NCBI GenBank assembly: GCA_036824505.1
Contig: DAITAA010000005.1
Span: forward strand, 62,001 to 126,000
Reading direction: 5' to 3'
DNA from: SCUD01 sp036824505
Lineage (GTDB): Bacteria > Pseudomonadota > Gammaproteobacteria > Steroidobacterales > Steroidobacteraceae
Length of the DNA stretch: 64,000 nt
Part shown: in pieces, positions 25,790 to 33,255 of the stretch
Layout of the letters: each line of letters starts with the position of its first letter
Numbering within the stretch: position 1 is the first letter of the stretch
Position numbers and translations under genes: made by a program
The notes under the pieces: generated by a model
The model's database searches: none
The model's input: only the letters and a program-made list of their open reading frames with translations
Told to the model about the DNA's origin: nothing

Positions 25790-27513
25790 CAGGCTACGTG
25801 CGTCGCCTGGCCAGCAACGACATACCAGGTGACCAACAAGGCGCAGATGAACGCACCCGGCAGATAACTGTTCGTGCGCCGATAAGTGAAGGTCGCGATG
25901 ATCGCCACGATGCTCATAAGCGGAACGAACTGGATGGCGATGATGGTTCGCAAGACGTCGCTTCTGAAAAACGTTTGCAGGCTGCCGGTGGTGAACAACA
26001 GGCCGTATTGAATGGCCAGGAACACAGCGAAACCGCCTGCCAGCGCGGCCACGTTGATCAGATACTGGGCGCCGGAACTCACCGTTGCGCGCGTGATGGC
26101 CCCATGCAGTCCGCGTAGCGCCAGAACGAAATAAAGGGTAAATGGGGCAAGATATGCCATGAAAGCCAGCCACTGCGGCCGGCTCATGAGCTTCAGCGCC
26201 AGCACCCAGAAGCGGAAATCCACCGTGAACAGGAAATCACACATGGCGAGCGCCGCATAACCGATGGCGACGGTCAATATGGCGATCGCGATTGATCGCC
26301 GGACATCCACGTTGAAGCGCTGCCGGGCTCCGTCCGGAAGAAGGGACAGTGCGAACACGATCAGGCCGTTCAGCACCGCCCACGCGGCGATCTGATTGGT
26401 CAGGGTCTGCGGAAACAGACGAGTGGCCGGCGCGAACAGCTCGCCGAGCTGAAAGAACGGCAGCAATGTCACCGCCGGGAGCACGGCACCGAGCACGAGC
26501 GATATCCACCAGCGGCCATCGCGACCCGTACCGGCCATCGCTGACAATGCTGCCAGGGGTGCGAACCAGGGCAGCATGAGCAGGCTGTCGAAGGTCCCGA
26601 GCAGCAGCGCGACGAAGCCGATGAATGCGACCAGCGTGCCGATCTCCTTCCAGATCCAGATCTGATCGTCCACGGGCAAGGGCTTGCCGCCGGTGAGCGT
26701 CCGCTGAAACCACTCGATGCCGTAGCCGATGGCTTCCGCCGAGAGGTGATCCATCGGATGCGTGACGGCGGGCGTGCGGAGAATGCGCGCAGTGCCGTCT
26801 TCGGCGGAACCGTATATTTCGCCTGCTTCGACGGGAGCGTTCGCGCCGAAGAGTGCCCAAAGCTTCGGGCTTTCCGCGATCTTTCGTGCTGACGGCACGC
26901 CCCACATGAGCTCCGAGAATTCGTCGAACTGGCTGAACACGACTGCGACGTTGCGCGGGAAGTTCGGCGTGCCCTCGGGGGCAAAGGGCGCGCCGGTGCT
27001 GGAGCCCTCGAGGACCATGGCCTTGTAGTCGTCCGGGAAGGTCGCCGCGGCGGCCAGCACGGCCCATCCACCCATGCTGTGTCCCTCGAGGCCGATGTTG
27101 TTCCGGTCGACGAAGGCCATGCTGCGAAGATAGGCGAGGCCGTCCGGCCCGCCGTAGCCGCTGGCAAATGCGGGCGGCGCACTGTAGCCGTGGCCCCTCT
27201 GATCCAGGGCGAGCACGACATAGCCGCGCCGGGCGAACTCGATCGCAAAGCCGCTCTGGGTCTCCCGCGAGTTGATGTACCCATGCACGGCCAAGATGCC
27301 GGGGGCGGGGGTCTTGGCGGTGGCTCCCGGAGGGACGTAGAGCAGCGCGCTCATCGGCGACCCATCCGAACCCGCGAAGCGGACATCCATGACGCGGATG
27401 CCGCCGGTCGTCTGTACGAAATGTGCCAGCAAGGCGCCAGCCAGCACCAGCGCGAGCCCCATCGGAAGAAGGCGCCGACTCCGCCGGGGCAGCGCACCAG
27501 CGGATCTAGACAT
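25789..27513 (-). CDS. Alpha/beta hydrolase fused to a polytopic membrane domain
   Basis: A 574-aa protein. An N-terminal anchor (about 13-33) is followed by a serine hydrolase domain at about 45-290: oxyanion region ILAVHGYINSRET, nucleophile elbow GLEGHSMGGWAVL, and candidate His in AVTHPMDH. About eight hydrophobic segments fill the remaining C-terminal half (about 300-570). The hydrolase domain looks like the S33/dienelactone-hydrolase type and is probably extracytoplasmic. I use ATG 27513; a TTG lies four codons upstream. The substrate is unknown; a membrane-bound esterase or lipase is the simplest guess. It is divergent from the mttB homologue. Confidence 0.78.
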   Translation of the reverse strand: MSRSAGALPRRSRRLLPMGLALVLAGALLAHFVQTTGGIRVMDVRFAGSDGSPMSALLYVPPGATAKTPAPGILAVHGYINSRETQSGFAIEFARRGYVVLALDQRGHGYSAPPAFASGYGGPDGLAYLRSMAFVDRNNIGLEGHSMGGWAVLAAAATFPDDYKAMVLEGSSTGAPFAPEGTPNFPRNVAVVFSQFDEFSELMWGVPSARKIAESPKLWALFGANAPVEAGEIYGSAEDGTARILRTPAVTHPMDHLSAEAIGYGIEWFQRTLTGGKPLPVDDQIWIWKEIGTLVAFIGFVALLLGTFDSLLMLPWFAPLAALSAMAGTGRDGRWWISLVLGAVLPAVTLLPFFQLGELFAPATRLFPQTLTNQIAAWAVLNGLIVFALSLLPDGARQRFNVDVRRSIAIAILTVAIGYAALAMCDFLFTVDFRFWVLALKLMSRPQWLAFMAYLAPFTLYFVLALRGLHGAITRATVSSGAQYLINVAALAGGFAVFLAIQYGLLFTTGSLQTFFRSDVLRTIIAIQFVPLMSIVAIIATFTYRRTNSYLPGAFICALLVTWYVVAGQATHVA

Positions 27514-27620
27514 CACGGCGCACAAGAGCCGGAGGATGGGGCAAACTGGTCACTGCCCTGCATTCTCGGTCACCATATCGATCAATATACGCCCGGCCCG
27601 GCAGTGGCAGGAGAGTGATG

Positions 27621-29189
27621 ATGGATGAGCAACAGTCGCAGCCTGCTCAAGGCCGGCGGCCCAGGGCCCGCGATACCAAGCGGGCGGCGCGCGCCGCGCA
27701 CGCCGGCATCTGGACTCCGTACATCACTCGCAAGATTCCGTACTACGAAGTGCTCAGCGAAGAAGGGCTGGTCACAATCGAAAACAATGCCGACACGATA
27801 CTTCAGGAAATCGGCATCGAATTTCGCGAAGACCCCGAGGCCCTGTCGATATGGAAAGCGGCCGGCGCGGACGTGCAAGGCGAAAGAGTGCGCATGCCAC
27901 GGGGCATGTGCCGCAAGCTGATCCAGGCGACTGCGCCGCGCGAATTCGTGCAGCAGGCCCGCAACCCGGCGCGCAATGTGCTGATCGGCGGCAAGAACAC
28001 CGTGTTCGCACCCGCCTATGGCTCGCCCTTTATCCGCAGCCTCGACGAAGGCCGCCGCTATGCGCGAATCGAGGACTTCCGAAATTTCGTGAAGCTCGCG
28101 TACCTGTCGCACTCCCTGCACCATTCCGGCGGAACGATCTGCGAGCCGGTGGACCTGCCGGTCAACAAGCGCCACCTGGACATGGTGTACAGCCACATCA
28201 AGTACAGCGACAAAGCCTTCATGGGCTCAGTGACGCATCCCGACCGCGCCCGGGATACGGTGGAGATGGCGAAGATCCTGTTCGGCGACAACTACATCGA
28301 CCCGGTCACCGGAAAACCGAAAACCGTGATCGTCAGTCTGATCAACGTCAATTCACCGATGACCTACGACGCCACGATGCTGGGTGCGCTGAAGGTATAT
28401 GCACGCGCGAATCAGGCCTGCATCGTGACGCCGTTCATACTGGCAGGCGCCATGTCGCCGGTCACCGTGGCTGGCACGGCGACGCAGACACTCGCCGAGG
28501 CGCTCGCCGGCATGGCGTTCATCCAGCTGCTGAACCCGGGCGCGCCGATGGTATTCGGCAGCTTTGCGTCATCGCTGTCGATGCAGTCCGGCGCACCGAC
28601 CTTTGGAACGCCGGAGCCTGCATTGGTCCTGTACGTCATGGCCGCCATCGCGCGCAGGCTTGGCGTGCCGTTCCGGTCCGGCGGCAGCCTGTGCGCATCC
28701 AAGATCCCCGATGCGCAGGCGGCCTTCGAATCGGCGCAGACCCTGCTGCCGACCTGCCTGGCGGGCGTGAACTTCGTGCTGCACGTAGCGGGCTGGCTCG
28801 AGGGCGGGCTCGCGATGGGTTACGAAAAGTTCGTCATGGATGCGGACCAGGCGGGCATGATGCACACCCTGCTGCAGGGCGTGGACCTGTCGGATAACGG
28901 CCAGGCCATGGACGCCATCCGCGAGGTCGGGCCCGGCAAGCACTTCCTCGGTTGTGCGCACACGCTGGCGAACTTCGAGACCGCTTTTTATCGGTCGCCG
29001 CTCGCTGACAACAACAGCTTCGAGCAATGGGAGGCTGAAGGCGGCAGCGACATGACCAAGCGCGCAAACCTGCTGTGGAAGAAACAACTGGAGGAGTACG
29101 TCGCGCCGGAGCTGGATCCGGCCGTTGACGAAGCACTGCTCGATTTCGTCAATCGACGCAAGGCTTCGTTCCCCGACTCGAACGTCTAG
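27621..29189 (+). CDS. Trimethylamine methyltransferase family (MttB-like) protein, non-pyrrolysine
   Basis: A 522-aa member of the MttB superfamily (COG5598). The pyrrolysine enzymes read through an in-frame amber codon; this gene has none, so it belongs to the non-Pyl branch, which includes glycine-betaine demethylases. The family TIM barrel is recognisable in ISLINVNSPMTYD-like (VSLINVNSPMTYDATML), FILAGAMSPVTVAGT and VFGSFASSLSMQSGAPTFG. I choose ATG 27621, 7 bases after AGGAG; ATG 27618 and GTG 27615 are alternatives. No corrinoid-binding protein or its activase is encoded nearby. The position ahead of a GcvT-type flavoprotein and soxBDAG suggests betaine or another quaternary amine as substrate. 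Confidence 0.85.
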   Translation: MDEQQSQPAQGRRPRARDTKRAARAAHAGIWTPYITRKIPYYEVLSEEGLVTIENNADTILQEIGIEFREDPEALSIWKAAGADVQGERVRMPRGMCRKLIQATAPREFVQQARNPARNVLIGGKNTVFAPAYGSPFIRSLDEGRRYARIEDFRNFVKLAYLSHSLHHSGGTICEPVDLPVNKRHLDMVYSHIKYSDKAFMGSVTHPDRARDTVEMAKILFGDNYIDPVTGKPKTVIVSLINVNSPMTYDATMLGALKVYARANQACIVTPFILAGAMSPVTVAGTATQTLAEALAGMAFIQLLNPGAPMVFGSFASSLSMQSGAPTFGTPEPALVLYVMAAIARRLGVPFRSGGSLCASKIPDAQAAFESAQTLLPTCLAGVNFVLHVAGWLEGGLAMGYEKFVMDADQAGMMHTLLQGVDLSDNGQAMDAIREVGPGKHFLGCAHTLANFETAFYRSPLADNNSFEQWEAEGGSDMTKRANLLWKKQLEEYVAPELDPAVDEALLDFVNRRKASFPDSNV

Positions 29190-29237
29190 CGCGCCAGCAG
29201 CTAAACTGCGGGTTGCGGAATCCGGGAGTGGCTGCAA

Positions 29238-31697
29238 ATGAAGACCCATGCGCGGGTGGTTGTAATCGGCGGCGGTATCGTCGGCGTCAGCACCCTCTAT
29301 CACCTGGCGAAGAAAGGCTGGTCGGACGTGGTGCTGGTCGAACGCGCGGAGCTGACCTCCGGTTCGACCTGGCATGCCGCAGGCCTGCTGCCGCTCTTTA
29401 ACATGAGCTATACCGTCGGCCAGCTGCACAAGTACTCGGTCGACCTGTACAAGCGCCTGCAGGCGGAAACCGGGCAGGATGTGAGCTTTCATGTAACCGG
29501 CAACCTGCGCCTCGCGACCTGCCGGGAGCGCATGGACGAATACCAGAAGTACTGCGGCACCGCGAACACGATCGGCGTGCCATTCCAGGTGATCGGGCCG
29601 CGCGAGGTCAAGGAGCTGTGGCCGCTGGTCGATCTCGGCGGCAGTGCGGACGTGCCTGCGATCATCGGCGCCCTCTACCATCCCGACGACGGGCACATTG
29701 CTCCCGCCGATCTCACGATGGCGTTGCGCAAGGGCGCGCGTGCCCGTGGTGCTGAGATCTATGAGCAGACCGAGGTCACGGCGGCGTCGCGCAGGCCATC
29801 GGGCGAGTGGCTGGTTCGTACCAACAAGGGCGATATCGTTGCCGAGCACGTTGTCTGCGCCACCGGCAATCACGCGCGCCAGACCGGGCAGATGTTCGGG
29901 CTCCATTTGCCTGCCATTCCGGTCGAGCATCAGTACATCGTTTACGACGAATCACCGGAGCTGAAAACCTACCGCCAGGCCGGCGGGCGCGAGCTCGCGG
30001 TGCTGCGCGAATCGGACAAGTCCTATTACCTGCGCGAAGAGCGCCTGGGCTGGATTCTCGGGCCGTATGAAGCCGGCGCACCTGCGCGCTTCGCCGACGG
30101 CGTGCCGGAGTGGTTCAGCAAGAGCCTGTTCGAAGGCGATATCGAGCGGCTGCTCCCGCATGTCGAGGCCGCGCAAAGACGCGTGCCGGCGCTCGCGAAT
30201 TGCGGCATCAAGGACGTCGTCAACGGGCCGATTTCCTATACACCCGACGGCAGTCCGATGGTCGGCCCCGCCTGGGGGCTCCGCAATCTGTGGATCAACG
30301 AAGGCCACAGCTTCGGCATCACGGCGGCCGGCGGCGCCGGCTGGCAGTTGGCCGAATGGATCGTGGACGGCGAGCCGGGTATCGACATGCTGGCGGTCGA
30401 TCCGCGCCGCTTCGGGCCTTACACCAGCAAGCGCTACGTGGTGCAGAAGAATGAGGAGACGTACCGCAGCGTTTTCACCATCCACTTCCCGGACGAGGAG
30501 CGGCCGGATGCCAGGCCTGCCAAGACGAGCCCCGTCTACGACAAGCTGAAACATATGGGCGGCGTCTTCGGCCAGCGCTACGGCTGGGAGCGCGCCAACT
30601 GGTTCGCGCCAGCAGGCGTAGAGCCAAGGGATCAATGGAGTTTTCGCCGCACGAACTATTTCGAGCATGTCGGCAACGAATGCCGTCGGCTGCGCAGCGC
30701 CGTCGGCGTCATCGACCTGACGCCGTTTACCAAGCACGAGGTCTCTGGCCCGGGTGCCGAAGCCTGGCTCGACGGGCTGGTGGCCAACAAAGTCCCAGCC
30801 AAGGTCGGGCGCATGGCGCTGTGCCACGCGCTCACGCGCCGCGGCGGCATTCGCTCCGAGTTCACGATCACGAAACTCGCGGAGCAGCATTATTATGTGG
30901 TCAGTGCCGGCGCCGCCGAGCGCTATGACACCGATTACCTGCACAAGATGCTGCCGGCGGACGGGTCGGTCGGGTTGCGCAACATCACGACCGTTCGCGG
31001 CTGCTATGTGCTTGCCGGGCCACGCTCACGCGAAGTGCTGGCGAAATTGACCGACCTGCCGCTCGATAACACCGCATTCCCCTGGCTGACAGCGCAGGTG
31101 GGCGAGGTCGGGCTCGCCACGGACGTCTACCTGCTGCGCGTGAACTTTGTGGGTGCGCTCGGCTGGGAGCTGCATTTCCCGATCGAGTATGCGCATCACC
31201 TGTTCGACTCGTTATTTGAGGCAGGAAAAGACTGCGGCATCGGCATGGCCGGCATGCGCGCGATGGAATCGCTGCGCCTGGAAAAGTCTTATCGCATGTG
31301 GGGCAGTGATCTGACCCCCGATTACACACCCTTGGAGGCCGGCCTCGATCGTTTCGTGCGTGTCTCCAAGGGCGAATTCATCGGCAAGGAGGCGCTGCAG
31401 AAGCAGCTCGCCGCCGGCGTGCCGAACCGCTTCGTGACGCTCGAGGTCCATGGTGTTGCCGACGCCGATCCGCTCGGCAACGAACCGCTGTTCGACGGGC
31501 GGGGCGCGATGGTCGGCCGCGCGACTTCAGGCTACTACGGACACGTCCTGAAAAAGAGCCTTGCCATCGGCTATGTGAAGTCGCCCCATGCAGCCGTCGG
31601 CACCAGGCTGCAGATTGAAATCCTCGGCGAGAAGAAAGCGGCGACGGTGCTGGTCGACTCGCCATACGATCCGGAAAACAGCGACCTGAAAGCATAA
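29238..31697 (+). CDS. Dimethylglycine dehydrogenase-like FAD/GcvT protein (copy 1)
   Basis: An 819-aa flavoprotein of the dimethylglycine/sarcosine dehydrogenase type. The N-terminal DAO domain starts VVVIGGGIVGVSTLYHL. The STWHAAGL motif carries the His that binds FAD covalently in DMGDH. FAO-M linker follows (about 375-430). The folate-binding GcvT domain and GcvT C-terminal barrel cover about 435-810, including GWELHFPIEYAHHLF and GMRAMESLRLEKSYRMWG. It should oxidise an N-methyl group and pass formaldehyde to tetrahydrofolate. It lies 48 bases after the mttB homologue and 14 before soxB, so it reads as part of that operon. Confidence 0.87.
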   Translation: MKTHARVVVIGGGIVGVSTLYHLAKKGWSDVVLVERAELTSGSTWHAAGLLPLFNMSYTVGQLHKYSVDLYKRLQAETGQDVSFHVTGNLRLATCRERMDEYQKYCGTANTIGVPFQVIGPREVKELWPLVDLGGSADVPAIIGALYHPDDGHIAPADLTMALRKGARARGAEIYEQTEVTAASRRPSGEWLVRTNKGDIVAEHVVCATGNHARQTGQMFGLHLPAIPVEHQYIVYDESPELKTYRQAGGRELAVLRESDKSYYLREERLGWILGPYEAGAPARFADGVPEWFSKSLFEGDIERLLPHVEAAQRRVPALANCGIKDVVNGPISYTPDGSPMVGPAWGLRNLWINEGHSFGITAAGGAGWQLAEWIVDGEPGIDMLAVDPRRFGPYTSKRYVVQKNEETYRSVFTIHFPDEERPDARPAKTSPVYDKLKHMGGVFGQRYGWERANWFAPAGVEPRDQWSFRRTNYFEHVGNECRRLRSAVGVIDLTPFTKHEVSGPGAEAWLDGLVANKVPAKVGRMALCHALTRRGGIRSEFTITKLAEQHYYVVSAGAAERYDTDYLHKMLPADGSVGLRNITTVRGCYVLAGPRSREVLAKLTDLPLDNTAFPWLTAQVGEVGLATDVYLLRVNFVGALGWELHFPIEYAHHLFDSLFEAGKDCGIGMAGMRAMESLRLEKSYRMWGSDLTPDYTPLEAGLDRFVRVSKGEFIGKEALQKQLAAGVPNRFVTLEVHGVADADPLGNEPLFDGRGAMVGRATSGYYGHVLKKSLAIGYVKSPHAAVGTRLQIEILGEKKAATVLVDSPYDPENSDLKA

Positions 31698-31711
31698 GGA
31701 TCCGGTCCGAC

Positions 31712-32971
31712 GTGAAGCGGCAATCCTGGTCTGGACTCAATCTGTTGTGGCACAGCCTCGGCAGGCACCGTGGCTGGCACGAGCAGTGGCGGCGGGCAGA
31801 GCCAAAGCCCGCCTACGATGCCGTCATCATCGGCGGCGGCGGGCACGGCCTGGGAACCGCGTATTACCTCGCCGCCGAGCACGGACTCACCAATATCGCG
31901 GTCGTCGAACGAGGCTGGATCGGCGGCGGCAATACCGGCCGCAACACCACCATCATCCGGTCAAACTATCTCTTTGACGAGAGCATCCGGCTCTATGACC
32001 ACGCCGTAAAACTGTGGGAACACCTGTCGCAGACCCTGAACTACAACGTGATGTTCTCGCCGCGCGGCGTGATGATGCTGGCGCACACGGTGCACGACGT
32101 GCAGGTGCTGAAGCGCCACATCCATGCCAACCGCTGCAATGGCGTCGACAACGAATGGCTGACGGCTGCGGAAGCCAAAGCATTCTGTCCGCCGCTCAAT
32201 ATCGAAGCGAACATCCGTTATCCGGTAATGGGCGCCGGCCTGCAGCGCCGCGGTGGCACGGCGCGTCACGACGCCATCGCCTGGGGTTATGCCCGCGCTG
32301 CCGACGCGCTCGGCGTGGACATCATCGAGAATTGCGAAGTCACCGGCATCCGCCGCGACGCGAATGGCGCCGTCGAGGCGCTCGAAACCACGCGCGGCCT
32401 GATTCGCAGCAGGAAAATCGGCGTGGTGGCGGCGGGCAATTCCAGCGTCGTGATGCGGATGGTGGATGTTCAGCTGCCGCTGGAAAGTTATCCGCTGCAG
32501 GCGCTGGTGTCGGAGCCCGTCAAGGCCGTCTTCCCCTGCGTGGTGATGTCCAACAGCATTCATGCGTACATCAGCCAGTCGGACAGGGGCGAACTGGTGA
32601 TCGGCGCGGGAACCGATGCTTACACTTCCTATACGCAACGCGGCGCGCTGCACGTCAACACCCACACACTGGAAGCGATCTGCGAATTGTTTCCCTGCTT
32701 CCGGCGCCTGCGCATGCTGCGCAACTGGGGTGGTACCGTCGACGTAACGCCCGATCGATCGCCGATCGTCGGCAAGACACCCGTGCCTGGCCTTTTCGTG
32801 AATTGCGGCTGGGGCACCGGCGGATTCAAGGCAACACCCGGTTCCGCGCACGTATTCGCCTGGACCATCGCAAATGACGAGCCGCACCCCATCAATGCGC
32901 CTTTCACGCTCGAACGCTTCCGCGATGGCGTGCTGATCGACGAGGCCGCGGCCGCCGCTGTCGCCCACTGA
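31712..32971 (+). CDS. soxB: Sarcosine oxidase beta subunit SoxB
   Basis: A 419-aa flavoprotein subunit of heterotetrameric sarcosine oxidase. The dinucleotide motif is VIIGGGGHGLGTAYYLA. GGTARHDAIAWGYARAAD contains the His that in characterised TSOX enzymes binds FMN covalently. C-terminal NCGWGTGGFKATPGS is a family signature. It oxidises sarcosine to glycine at non-covalent FAD. The GTG start at 31712 is 11 bases after AAGGA. Gene order soxB-D-A-G is the standard one. Confidence 0.96.
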   Translation: MKRQSWSGLNLLWHSLGRHRGWHEQWRRAEPKPAYDAVIIGGGGHGLGTAYYLAAEHGLTNIAVVERGWIGGGNTGRNTTIIRSNYLFDESIRLYDHAVKLWEHLSQTLNYNVMFSPRGVMMLAHTVHDVQVLKRHIHANRCNGVDNEWLTAAEAKAFCPPLNIEANIRYPVMGAGLQRRGGTARHDAIAWGYARAADALGVDIIENCEVTGIRRDANGAVEALETTRGLIRSRKIGVVAAGNSSVVMRMVDVQLPLESYPLQALVSEPVKAVFPCVVMSNSIHAYISQSDRGELVIGAGTDAYTSYTQRGALHVNTHTLEAICELFPCFRRLRMLRNWGGTVDVTPDRSPIVGKTPVPGLFVNCGWGTGGFKATPGSAHVFAWTIANDEPHPINAPFTLERFRDGVLIDEAAAAAVAH

Positions 32972-32982
32972 GCCTGCACCCG

Positions 32983-33255
32983 ATGTTGCTCATCGACTGT
33001 CCATACTGCGGCAAGAGACCTGAGGTCGAGTTCGCCTACGGCGGGCAGGCGCATCTCGTGCGTCCGCGGCAGCCCGCGCAGCAAAGCGACCAGCAGTGGG
33101 CCGAGTATCTCTATTTCCGCAGCAACCCGCGGGGAATGCACGCCGAACGCTGGCGCCATACGCGCGGCTGCGGCCGGTTCTTCAATGCGCTGCGCGACAC
33201 CACGACCGACCATTTTGCCGCCACATACCGGATCGGCGAGAGCCCGCCGAAATGA
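32983..33255 (+). CDS. soxD: Sarcosine oxidase delta subunit SoxD
   Basis: A 90-aa zinc-binding subunit. CPYCGKRPEVEFAYGGQAH and HTRGCGRFFNALRDT supply the Cys/His ligands typical of SoxD. The start ATG 32983 follows the soxB stop by 11 bases. Its end overlaps soxA by 4 bases. Confidence 0.95.
   Translation: MLLIDCPYCGKRPEVEFAYGGQAHLVRPRQPAQQSDQQWAEYLYFRSNPRGMHAERWRHTRGCGRFFNALRDTTTDHFAATYRIGESPPK

Noticed and set aside
27547..27562. Sigma-54-like TGGTCACTGCCCTGCA upstream of the mttB homologue
   Set aside because: The GG-N10-GC spacing is right, but the -24 element matches only TGG and no NtrC-type site lies upstream. It is too weak to list as a promoter.
27621..29189. MttB as a pyrrolysine-containing trimethylamine methyltransferase
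   Set aside because: The reading frame has no in-frame amber codon and no pyl genes are in view, so it belongs to the non-pyrrolysine branch.
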